Source: Eopsaltria australis (lineage: Eukaryota; Chordata; Aves; Passeriformes; Petroicidae). Taken from it: 64,000 bases of DNA. Under the pieces are notes generated by a model that worked only from the letters and a program-made list of their open reading frames with translations, had not been told where the DNA came from and did no database searches. Location: assembly GCA_034509425.1 (NCBI GenBank), contig JAVTVJ010001750.1:112574-176573 (forward strand), given 5' to 3'. The position numbers and the translations under genes were made by a program. Position 1 is the first letter of the stretch; the number at the start of each line of letters is the position of its first letter. This document shows positions 54,401-57,491 of the stretch, piece after piece.

Positions 54401-55031
54401 ACAGAGGGTTTCCCCCCAAAGCTCCCAGGGGCAGCAGTTGGACCACCAATCCACGGACCCCAAGCTCCTGCTATTGGTTACTGGACTTGTCTGTTATGTA
54501 TTCCCGTTCTGGGAAATTCCCTGTCACTCCATAGTTCATTCGTTGTTCTCTCTGTTCCCCTCCCCTCCCTAAACCCCATTTGATCATGTACCCCAGCCCC
54601 TCCCCTGTATTGTCCCCTGCCCTCATCCTATTGGAGGTTGTTCCTCCCTTAAATACCGATGTAATAAGCTGCTCTTCGCTCTTGGTTCATGTGCTCCCTT
54701 TGGAGGCAATAAACCTACCAAAATCACATACCAAGAGACCTCCTTCTCTGGTAGTTCTTTGCTGTTTCACCACGCTCCGGGGGCAACATCTCCCCGGACC
54801 GAACGCAGACCAGCTGTGCCCGTTGTCGGCACTCCGAGGAAGTCTTCCCGTTCGCGAACAACTTCCTAGGGTAGCGCTAGGACTCTGGTGCCGGTACCAG
54901 GGTGGGACCGAAGCAGGGAACGCAACAGTGCACAGTACCTCTGAGGAGCCTTCGTTGTTCATGTCCACGGCATTCCCAGGTGTGGCAGATGAATCTGAAT
55001 CTGAACTCTGAGACCCACCTCTCCCTGGAGT
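337..55031 (-). CDS. EEA1: EEA1, early endosome antigen 1 (exons 2-27, partial gene)
   Basis: EEA1 is a peripheral protein of early endosomes that tethers vesicles for fusion. Its N-terminal zinc finger binds Rab5-GTP, a very long parallel coiled coil forms the rod, and a C-terminal FYVE domain binds PI3P. Here 26 exons on the minus strand join in phase to 3,984 bp (1,328 codons) without a stop; mammalian EEA1 is about 1,411 residues. The order is an acidic-serine N-terminal segment, the C2H2 finger in exon 3, then heptad-rich sequence rich in E, K, Q and L from exon 4 on. Many blocks match mammalian EEA1 as I recall it, such as NFNIKQMKDLFEQKAAQLAT and GPQEVAVYVQELQKL. Missing are exon 1 (beyond 64,000), which should carry the start codon, and the FYVE exons (below 1). 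Intron 2 is about 15.8 kb and intron 1 exceeds 9 kb; these two hold the youngest retroelements. Confidence 0.97.
458..1915 (-). other. EEA1 intron 26
   Basis: Nothing recognisable; short ORFs on both strands show no family signature. Confidence 0.7.
1916..2154 (-). CDS. EEA1: EEA1 exon 26 (about residues 1217-1295)
   Basis: A 239-bp exon, phase 0 in and 2 out, from HTEKKDKEEEKRKHEEKETK to NNQDERRALLE plus AG. The C-terminal half (KKEWQSSQRRVRELEKQTDD) is very highly conserved. The donor is AG|gtaagc. Confidence 0.95.
2458..2643 (-). CDS. EEA1: EEA1 exon 25 (about residues 1155-1216)
   Basis: Sixty-two codons, phase 0/0, from EVANLKDANQLLIQQKLELQ to KKECAEIEAKL. The acceptor is cctaacag and the donor CTG|gttagt. 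Confidence 0.96.
2644..4435 (-). other. EEA1 intron 24
   Basis: AT-rich and unremarkable; no repeat family recognised. Confidence 0.7.
4436..4567 (-). CDS. EEA1: EEA1 exon 24 (about residues 1111-1154)
   Basis: Forty-four codons, phase 0/0, from ILKEKDLANEKCKTAELQET to CKQEFEK. It is one of the more diverged stretches of the rod. The acceptor is ctcctcaag and the donor AAG|gtacat. Confidence 0.94.
4568..5005 (-). other. EEA1 intron 23
   Basis: A short intron; nothing seen. Confidence 0.7.
5006..5191 (-). CDS. EEA1: EEA1 exon 23 (about residues 1049-1110)
   Basis: Sixty-two codons, phase 0/0, from SREEKLALAQEELVSSRNRI to KMLQDLQNDR. The acceptor is tgtaattag and the donor AGG|gtaaat. It is not in any long ATG-started ORF; I found it by coding similarity. 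Confidence 0.93.
7439..7457. repeat. (GT)n microsatellite
   Basis: About nine GT units, with a shorter ACACAC stretch some 30 bases upstream that could pair with it. Confidence 0.85.
7595..7830. other. GC- and CpG-rich block in intron 22
   Basis: This block stands out from the AT-rich intron around it. It contains a perfect 8-bp inverted repeat with a 3-bp loop (7,607-7,625) and several CpGs. I do not recognise a repeat family. It could be an old GC-rich retroelement piece or a regulatory element. Confidence 0.45.
9083..9265 (-). CDS. EEA1: EEA1 exon 22 (about residues 988-1048)
   Basis: Sixty-one codons, phase 0/0, from AELENKLQQQSMLSAQELKA to YGKESELLATRQDLK. The acceptor is tgtttcag and the donor AAG|gtactt. 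Confidence 0.96.
9515..9897 (+). mobile_element. Solo LTR, ERVL-type, internally deleted
   Basis: It begins TGTGCTGTTTTGG and ends TTAAACTACGACA, and the perfect 5-bp duplication CCAAG flanks it (9,510-9,514 and 9,898-9,902). The body (the stretches around gcagtgctcacacagagcca and the PPT-like ggaagaagaaaggggag) resembles a family of avian ERVL LTRs. The copy is short: after gtgtttgtcttcccaagtcac it jumps almost directly to the 3' terminus, so most of R/U5, including the polyadenylation signal, is missing. The TATA position is also mutated. It is antisense to EEA1. Confidence 0.85.
10325..11823 (-). mobile_element. Old long solo LTR (same superfamily as the 45.8 and 60.6 kb copies)
   Basis: Read on the minus strand it starts TGTCGTGGGGTAACC and ends ...AAAATCACTACA. 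The 3' third (the gcctgctttgcctacttc stretch, an AATAAA at 10,459-10,464, and the terminal block) aligns clearly with the other two copies. The U3 and GC-rich leader are much more diverged. I find no exact target duplication, which fits an older insertion. It lies in the same orientation as EEA1, so its polyadenylation signal is in the gene's sense direction. Confidence 0.8.
12035..12229 (-). CDS. EEA1: EEA1 exon 21 (about residues 923-987)
   Basis: Sixty-five codons, phase 0/0, from ISKQLSIDLDSARAQVLEIQ to ELKTTLLEK. The acceptor atatatag has a poor pyrimidine tract. The donor is AAG|gtaaga. Confidence 0.93.
12230..13309 (-). other. EEA1 intron 20
   Basis: Nothing recognised; an ORF of about 134 codons on the minus strand (12,464-12,868) has no family signature and no splice context. 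Confidence 0.65.
13310..13411 (-). CDS. EEA1: EEA1 exon 20 (about residues 889-922)
   Basis: Thirty-four codons, phase 0/0, from EKSCQELKHQLQIQTESVAK to LEKKEG. The acceptor is tgtttttag and the donor GGG|gtgagt. Confidence 0.93.
13412..14872 (-). other. EEA1 intron 19
   Basis: AT-rich intron; no repeat or gene recognised. Confidence 0.7.
14873..15203 (-). CDS. EEA1: EEA1 exon 19 (about residues 778-888)
   Basis: A 331-bp exon that begins by completing an Ala codon and reads LSNAQLDLQKKSEALDQANQ to KGKAAMAEM. It is less conserved than its neighbours in the middle. The acceptor is tatttgcag and the donor ATG|gttagt. Confidence 0.96.
15204..15736 (-). other. EEA1 intron 18
   Basis: Nothing seen. 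Confidence 0.7.
15737..15876 (-). CDS. EEA1: EEA1 exon 18 (about residues 732-778)
   Basis: A 140-bp exon, phase 0 in and 2 out, from KLEGDILDARASKDQALQEL to LEAARE plus GC. The donor GC|gtatgc is non-consensus at the last exon bases, but it is the only site that keeps the frame with exon 19. The acceptor is tctctcag. Confidence 0.9.
15877..17617 (-). other. EEA1 intron 17
   Basis: AT-rich intron with several A runs; no repeat family recognised. Confidence 0.7.
17618..17773 (-). CDS. EEA1: EEA1 exon 17 (about residues 680-731)
   Basis: Fifty-two codons, phase 0/0, from ELNKVSAQLDQVTAKLNNKQ to QKTEELEGQLK. The acceptor is tttacccag and the donor AAG|gtttgt. Confidence 0.95.
17774..19014 (-). 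other. EEA1 intron 16
   Basis: AT-rich. It contains an 18-bp tandem duplication near 18,730-18,765 (unit gaataatacctccagaat). Confidence 0.75.
18730..18765. repeat. Two-copy 18-bp tandem duplication
   Basis: The unit gaataatacctccagaat occurs twice head to tail. It looks like a local slippage duplication. Confidence 0.8.
19015..19128 (-). CDS. EEA1: EEA1 exon 16 (about residues 642-679)
   Basis: Thirty-eight codons, phase 0/0, from VKAKTELLLSAEASKAAQRA to HALQDKQQ. The acceptor is gtctttcag and the donor CAG|gtatta. Confidence 0.95.
19334..19534 (-). CDS. EEA1: EEA1 exon 15 (about residues 575-641)
   Basis: Sixty-seven codons, phase 0/0, from VTQLTEKLKNQSESHKQAQE to KVSQLDVQ. It is very highly conserved. 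The acceptor is ccactgcag and the donor CAG|gtaatg. Confidence 0.97.
19535..20216 (-). other. EEA1 intron 14
   Basis: Its centre is a long AT-dinucleotide tract (19,853-19,975); otherwise plain. Confidence 0.75.
19853..19975. repeat. Imperfect (AT)n tract
   Basis: A run of TATATA/ATATAC units with self-complementary arms (tatatagttatattataag against cttatataatataacta), able to form a cruciform. Such tracts are common in bird introns. Confidence 0.85.
20217..20420 (-). CDS. EEA1: EEA1 exon 14 (about residues 507-574)
   Basis: Sixty-eight codons, phase 0/0, from NDLEQVLRQIGDKDQKIQNL to EKNHALQIQ. It contains the block LYAKIQAGEGETAVLNQLQE, as in mammals. The acceptor is cttttctag and the donor CAG|gtaaga. 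Confidence 0.95.
20651..20770 (-). CDS. EEA1: EEA1 exon 13 (about residues 467-506)
   Basis: Forty codons, phase 0/0, from LKEKAANSTELQHQLEKAKQ to TAKLREAQ, Gln-rich. The acceptor is ttttttcag and the donor CAG|gtactg. Confidence 0.95.
20771..22236 (-). other. EEA1 intron 12
   Basis: It contains the LTR-like element at 20,911-21,298; the rest is AT-rich without recognised features. Confidence 0.7.
20911..21298 (+). mobile_element. Short solo LTR-like element
   Basis: A 388-bp block that is more GC-rich than its surroundings, starting TGTGATGC and ending CCACTCA. The 4-bp sequence ATAT occurs immediately on both sides. It has a TATA-like tattaaaatacc near 21,209 and the U3-like stretch ccccaggccccttattgggc. 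A 4-bp duplication would suit a gammaretrovirus-like family. ATAT is low-complexity, so the boundaries could be chance. I see no clear AATAAA. Confidence 0.5.
22237..22386 (-). CDS. EEA1: EEA1 exon 12 (about residues 417-466)
   Basis: Fifty codons, phase 0/0, from LHSKLLETEHQLGEAHGRLK to LKLSRAEEQ. The acceptor is tttttgcag and the donor CAG|gtagga. Confidence 0.97.
22387..26802 (-). other. EEA1 intron 11
   Basis: It contains a GC-rich LTR (22,745-23,720). The remaining roughly 3 kb is AT-rich with no recognised repeat. Confidence 0.7.
22745..23720 (+). mobile_element. GC-rich LTR, ERVK-like family
   Basis: It begins TGTCAGGGTTTGG and ends CAAACCAAGTCA. The middle is strongly GC-rich and carries the repeated motif gcgccccctgcagctg (around 23,330 and 23,371). 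The distal part has an AGTAAA signal near 23,568 followed by a U5-like tail (aattcggagggaaagaggtt), which I associate with songbird ERVK-type LTRs. No target duplication is visible, so the ends are approximate. It is antisense to EEA1. Confidence 0.65.
26803..27141 (-). CDS. EEA1: EEA1 exon 11, the largest here (about residues 304-416)
   Basis: 113 codons, phase 0/0, from SLTEKLLKKEQDYAQLEEKH to GLQLQSELSQ. It includes the blocks KDLDCQQLQAKLSASE and LKEELSEVETKYQHLKAE. The acceptor is ctttatag and the donor CAG|gtaagt. Confidence 0.97.
27142..28973 (-). other. EEA1 intron 10
   Basis: AT-rich, with a short (AT)n tract near 27,628; nothing else recognised. Confidence 0.7.
28974..29090 (-). 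CDS. EEA1: EEA1 exon 10 (about residues 265-303)
   Basis: Thirty-nine codons, phase 0/0, from ATINQLRAELAKGPQEVAVY to ELEQKNQ. It is nearly identical to the mammalian sequence. The acceptor is tttcag and the donor CAG|gtgaga. Confidence 0.96.
29091..31471 (-). other. EEA1 intron 9
   Basis: AT-rich intron; no recognised feature. Confidence 0.7.
31472..31627 (-). CDS. EEA1: EEA1 exon 9 (about residues 213-264)
   Basis: Fifty-two codons, phase 0/0, from LQRPGVEDVAVLKKELVQVQ to LQAEQANSE. The acceptor is cttcttag and the donor GAG|gtaata. Confidence 0.96.
31628..32976 (-). other. EEA1 intron 8
   Basis: It contains an A-rich tract (31,755-31,810) and a purine-rich stretch followed by an LTR-like promoter/polyA arrangement (32,270-32,640). 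Confidence 0.65.
32270..32640 (+). mobile_element. Possible degraded LTR
   Basis: A TATATAAAAG box near 32,483 is followed about 35 bp later by AATAAA in ctggaataaacacac, as in compact retroviral LTRs. A purine-rich run (32,150-32,265) lies upstream, where a polypurine tract would be. I cannot define termini or a target duplication, so this may be chance. Confidence 0.3.
32977..33098 (-). CDS. EEA1: EEA1 exon 8 (about residues 172-212)
   Basis: A 122-bp exon after an intron of only 86 bp. It reads (D)LKSKYDEEISLREDAEQKV and ends VEDLKTEL|gtattc. The acceptor is ttctcattag. Charged heptad sequence. Confidence 0.95.
33185..33292 (-). CDS. EEA1: EEA1 exon 7 (about residues 136-171)
   Basis: This 108-bp exon enters at gaaatag|AATCATTAG. 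It encodes ESLERQLEEIQVENFNIKQM and on to LATEIV, and ends at GTGG|gtaag (phase 1). A second AG lies nine bases inside the exon, so an acceptor shift removing three residues in frame is conceivable. Confidence 0.92.
33293..34099 (-). other. EEA1 intron 6
   Basis: AT-rich; nothing seen. Confidence 0.7.
34100..34139 (-). CDS. EEA1: EEA1 exon 6 micro-exon (about residues 123-135)
   Basis: This is a 40-bp exon encoding DSKSDGLTTATST plus one base, flanked by cttaag and G|gtggct. It is the least conserved part of the N-terminal region: a short Ser/Thr linker that interrupts the coiled coil. It is the exon most easily missed by automatic methods. Confidence 0.85.
34140..34979 (-). other. EEA1 intron 5
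   Basis: Nothing recognised. Confidence 0.7.
34980..35045 (-). CDS. EEA1: EEA1 exon 5 (about residues 101-122)
   Basis: Twenty-two codons, phase 0/0, from EERWYSEELKKELEKL to QRQQ, with the acceptor cccctcag and the donor CAA|gtaatt. It matches the mammalian segment with KWYSEELKKELEKYQ. Confidence 0.93.
35176..35230 (-). CDS. EEA1: EEA1 exon 4 (start of coiled coil, about residues 82-100)
   Basis: This 55-bp exon completes the split Arg codon and then reads DEVSLLRQEVQDLQTSLK. The heptad repeats begin here. The acceptor is ttattcag and the donor CTGAAG|gttgg. Confidence 0.93.
35231..39057 (-). other. EEA1 intron 3
   Basis: AT-rich. A small tandem duplication of ataattataacctac lies near 35,357-35,390. 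I searched for missed coding exons by EEA1 content and found none. Confidence 0.7.
39058..39185 (-). CDS. EEA1: EEA1 exon 3: Rab5-binding C2H2 zinc finger
   Basis: This is a 128-bp exon, phase 0 in and phase 2 out (AG|gtgaaac). It encodes FICPLCMKSHGSAEDLFKHY followed by EAVH, a C-x2-C-x12-H-x4-H finger, then a Gly/His-rich linker ending in LSLE plus a split Arg codon. The Phe-Ile before the first Cys, and the Pro, Met and Tyr within the finger, match positions known to contact Rab5 in human EEA1. The exon is isolated by large introns on both sides and I found it by its coding content, not by ORF length. Confidence 0.94.
45830..47406 (-). mobile_element. Long solo LTR with TSD ATTAG
   Basis: Read on the minus strand it runs from TGTCCTGGGTTAG to GAAACCACTACA, 1,577 bp. 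The perfect 5-bp duplication ATTAG lies at 45,825-45,829 and 47,407-47,411. It has a TATATAAG box near 47,238-47,245 and AATAAA at 45,966-45,971. A C-run/G-run hairpin (about 47,105-47,154) lies roughly 90 bp downstream of the TATA box. It aligns along its whole length with the copy nested in the provirus. It is in the sense direction of EEA1. No internal retroviral sequence remains, so it arose by LTR-LTR recombination. Confidence 0.92.
47105..47154 (-). repeat. C-run/G-run hairpin in the 45.8 kb LTR leader
   Basis: About 18 uninterrupted C, then tcctttggaaggaggg and a G run. It is the positional counterpart of the hairpin in the nested LTR. Confidence 0.8.
49935..49987. repeat. Two-copy tandem duplication
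   Basis: caagttttctctagaataat, followed by ca(g/a)tgta, is repeated head to tail with one difference. Confidence 0.8.
50420..50459. repeat. Two-copy 20-bp tandem duplication
   Basis: The unit actacaatttacatctactg occurs twice in succession. Confidence 0.85.
52205..52394 (+). pseudogene. Possible retroviral coding remnant (gag-like)
   Basis: An open stretch directly upstream of an LTR, charged and helical in character (for example LQERQDRSQAVREKKGQQ), ending at a TGA about where the LTR begins. The composition recalls the charged C-terminal helix of gammaretroviral capsids, but I cannot name it with certainty. No ATG or upstream continuation is seen. If real, it is the remnant of an element that lost most of its body. 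Confidence 0.3.
52395..52919 (+). mobile_element. LTR (probably a 3' LTR), gammaretrovirus-like
   Basis: A TATAAAAG box near 52,649 is followed by AATAAA at about 52,714 and a U5-like tail ending CAGGCA at 52,919. U3 is CT-rich with attggactgt and gattggttgc motifs of CCAAT type. The left edge is uncertain: TGAAAAATCCCC at 52,395 or TGTCCACG at 52,433. No clear duplication was found. It is antisense to EEA1. Confidence 0.65.
54355..54927 (+). mobile_element. Solo LTR with TSD GTGCAC next to the EEA1 exon 2 donor
   Basis: A 573-bp LTR with matching termini TGTTGC...GCAACA and a perfect 6-bp duplication GTGCAC (54,349-54,354 and 54,928-54,933). It has a TATA-like ttaaatacc near 54,649, AATAAA at about 54,707, and a CpG-rich U5. 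Six-base duplications are typical of ERVK/beta- or alpharetrovirus-like elements. Its right edge is 11 bp from the splice donor of EEA1 exon 2. Confidence 0.92.
54939..55031 (-). CDS. EEA1: EEA1 exon 2 (about residues 9-39)
   Basis: This exon has 31 codons, phase 0 at both ends, running from TPGRGGSQSSDSD to NNEGSSE. It is the Ser/Asp-rich segment before the zinc finger. The acceptor reads ctatttcag. The donor GAG|gtactg is rather weak, and it sits 11 bp from an inserted LTR (see findings). Confidence 0.93.
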
Positions 55032-55162
55032 CTGAAATAGATGGAGAACACAAAAATGAGAGTCCACATTGTAATATTTAATAAATATTTAATAAAGCAC
55101 AGTACATATCCTATGCAAAGGCCTCTCTTCTACTTGTTGGAATACATAGGTATTTTCCCTCC

Positions 55163-55733
55163 TGTCTTAGGTTACAATGGTATGTATTCTATCACCATCT
55201 TCATGGGATGTTGGGGCTGGGTGGGGCAGTGTTCCTGGCTCATCCCTGATGGCAGCAGAACTGTTTTCTAATGGGCCGGCCGTTAGAGCCAGCTGGGGCA
55301 CTTTACTTTGCTCATCCCTAATGGCTGCAGTTAATGGGCCATTGAGTCCCACTGATAAACTCCATCATCCCATTGTGAGATGCCCCACCCAGGATGAGGA
55401 ACCAGTGTATCCCTATCTGGATATAAACTAGGATTTGAAACACCACAAGTCAGCTTTTCCACTGGATTCCCAGAGGAAGACCAGACCCTTCTACACCACC
55501 ACTGGACCTTCAGAGGAGAACTACACCTTTCACAGGATCACTGCTTCAACAGAACCACATCTATCACTCCCAGAGGACTGCAACCACCTTCTAAGTGGAC
55601 TACTACCAACACCCTGACCGACAGGGTGTTAGGTTGTATTCTGACTGTCAGTGTTTTTTGTACTATTGCATTTTTCTATTAAATTGTAGTTCTGCCTTTG
55701 AGTCTCTCACTGATTTGCTTTCAAACTACCACA
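55163..55733 (+). repeat. 5' LTR of the ERVL-like provirus
   Basis: A 571-bp LTR, TGTCTTAGG...CTACCACA. It has a TATA-like atataaac at 55,421-55,428 and an ATTAAA polyadenylation signal at 55,678-55,683. It differs from the 3' LTR by about 12 substitutions (11 transitions) and two small indels. Confidence 0.95.
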
Positions 55734-55738
55734 TTTTT

Positions 55739-55756
55739 TGGCGCCCAACGTAGGAC
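55739..55756 (+). promoter_or_regulatory. Primer-binding site, tRNA-Lys type
   Basis: TGGCGCCCAACGTAGGAC, five bases after the 5' LTR. It differs at 2 of 18 positions from the site used by tRNA-Lys1,2-primed retroviruses. Confidence 0.8.
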
Positions 55757-55786
55757 AAGGCCCTGAGGAAAGTCAGAATCACAATT

Positions 55787-56272
55787 ATGTGTTCTAGAAG
55801 CTACCTATTCACAATGATACTCAACATGCTTACATGGGTCCTGTACCTTGCTCTATATATATTTCCGCAGACAGGGAATTACCTGCCCGTAGTAATGCTC
55901 CTGTGTAGGCCGGGGTATCGTATAAAAATTGCTTTATTAGTTTATTATGTCTACTGCATGATAACCTCCGAGGCAATGAACACCATTCGGAATATATACT
56001 CAATTTTGTTTGCTTGTCCTAGTCTGGGCTGCGACATCTGGGGCCTCCTCAACAATCGCACCCAGTCCCTAGGGGAAAGAGTAGAGAGTGGCTTCTTTCA
56101 GCCCTTCAGACCTGACACAACAGTTTTTGAAAATATTGAGTTCCCTTTGGATGTTAAAGATGGTATAACCTTGCTGTTAGTTCTGCTTTGTCTTTTTTGT
56201 ACAACCTGCACCGTGTACACCATACTTAGAGTCAGAACAATGCTCGATGTGGCACAGTATCCTCAGGATTAG
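55787..56272 (+). CDS. Upstream hydrophobic ORF of the provirus (161 aa)
   Basis: This intact ATG-started ORF is the first AUG after the primer-binding site, with A at -3. It precedes gag in a different frame. The product has a hydrophobic N-terminal stretch (about residues 8-30), a second one (about 35-62) and a strong C-terminal one (about 127-148, containing LLLVLLCLFCTTCTVY). Between them is a polar segment with one NRT glycosylation sequon (about residue 90). This layout suggests a small multi-pass or signal-anchored membrane protein. I do not recognise a family. It could be an accessory gene, a captured sequence, or a leader peptide. Class III elements are not known to me to carry such an ORF. 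The frame is uninterrupted although gag and pol are broken. Confidence 0.6.
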   Translation: MCSRSYLFTMILNMLTWVLYLALYIFPQTGNYLPVVMLLCRPGYRIKIALLVYYVYCMITSEAMNTIRNIYSILFACPSLGCDIWGLLNNRTQSLGERVESGFFQPFRPDTTVFENIEFPLDVKDGITLLLVLLCLFCTTCTVYTILRVRTMLDVAQYPQD

Positions 56273-56447
56273 GACAAGAAAAGCAGCAAAGCAATAGGCA
56301 CCATATCTAAACAAACTGTCATAGAGGAAAAAGAGACCGAAAGAACCGACAGTCTCCACACAATTCATCACCAAGCCAGAACAGCCTAAGCCAGTAGCAG
56401 TTGCCCCCCTTCAGAAAAAGAAAACCAGGAGCAAATCAGCCCGCACA

Positions 56448-57491
56448 GTGACCGATGAGGAGGAGGCTGGACCTTCGCACCAAGCAGAAGAGACGGAGCC
56501 AGAGATCATCACTCGCTCTTTATCCCTGGGTGAGTTGCGTGACCTACGGAGGGAGTTCACCCGCCAGACAAATGAATCCATCCTGACCTGGCTTCTTTGC
56601 ATCTGGGACGCTGCAGCCAATGACACCATGCTAGATGGAAGTGAGGCCAGGCAACTTGGATCCCTGACCCAGGATGTGGTCATTGACCAGGGGATCGGGA
56701 AAACCCAAGAAACTCTCAGCCTCTGGCGGCGACTGCTGGCAAGCGTAAGAGACAGATACCTTTGTAAAGAAGACCTCCAGGTGCACCAAGGAAAATGGAG
56801 CACAATGGAACAAAATATCCGATGCCTGAGAGAATTGGCCATGCTGGAGATCATTTTCTCAGAAGATGAGAGATTCCCTAAGAACCCAGATGATGTCCAA
56901 TGCACGTCACAGATGTGGTTGAGATTCGCACAGTTTGGACCAGAGATATACTACCGTTACCTAGCAACACTGCAATGGAGGGAAGGAGCGGACAAGGTGG
57001 GAGTACTGGTCAACAAACTAAGAATTTATGAGGACACTGTCACTGCCCCGTTACGCACCCATGTCTCATCTGTGGAAACAAAGCTGGCTGAGCACATCCG
57101 GAACTTGGAAGAGAAACTCAGAAAGAAGCTGAAGCAAGAAATTCACCACATCTCACCAGAACCAACAAGAGTCTCTGCTATTAGGAGCCAACATCCCCCA
57201 GCCAGAGAAAGAGGATACACTCTGTGAGGTAACCTCTGGTTTTTCCTTCAGGAGCATGAAGAAGACATGAGGAAGTGGGATAGAAAACCCACCTCTTCCT
57301 TAGCAGCCCGAGTACGTGAACTGAAAAGAGGAACAGCTACCACAAGAAGCCCACCTAGAGTCAATGCTGCTCCAGTCTCTTGTGGACAGAACTCTGGACA
57401 GTATAGAAATGGTGATATGACCAATCCTCTTGAAGGGACCTCAAGAACATATTTACAGGAAGAGAGCAACATGTACCATGATCAGGAATAA
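56448..57491 (+). pseudogene. gag: gag-like frame of the ERVL-like provirus, one internal stop
   Basis: Gag is the structural protein that assembles the particle. The frame is open from about 56,325. The annotated start at 56,448 is a GTG; the first in-frame ATG is only at about 56,628, so the original start has probably been lost. The N-terminal part is acidic. It is followed by a helical capsid-like region with LSLGELRDLRREFTRQ and TWLLCIWDA, which resembles ERVL gag, and a coiled-coil tail around VETKLAEHIRNLEEKLRKK. A TGA at 57,225-57,227 interrupts the frame, which then stays open to a TAA at 57,489-57,491. There is no CCHC zinc knuckle. Pol follows in the same frame. Confidence 0.75.

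Larger units (their letters stand above)
39186..54938 (-). other. EEA1 intron 2 (about 15.8 kb)
   Basis: The largest complete intron. It contains a long solo LTR (45,830-47,406), an ERV remnant (52.2-52.9 kb) and a solo LTR abutting its 5' splice site (54,355-54,927). 39.2-45.8 and 47.4-52.2 kb are otherwise plain AT-rich sequence with scattered short ORFs that show no signature. A moderately GC-rich patch at 41.4-41.8 kb is unassigned. Confidence 0.75.

Noticed and set aside
54580..55067. Plus-strand ORF of 143 codons overlapping exon 2
   Set aside because: It is composed of LTR sequence and the antisense of EEA1 exon 2.
55177..55617. ORFs of 84 and 60 codons present in both LTRs of the provirus (again at 62,438-62,878)
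   Set aside because: They match because the LTRs are recent duplicates; the 60-codon frame has no ATG, and U3 sequence is open by chance.
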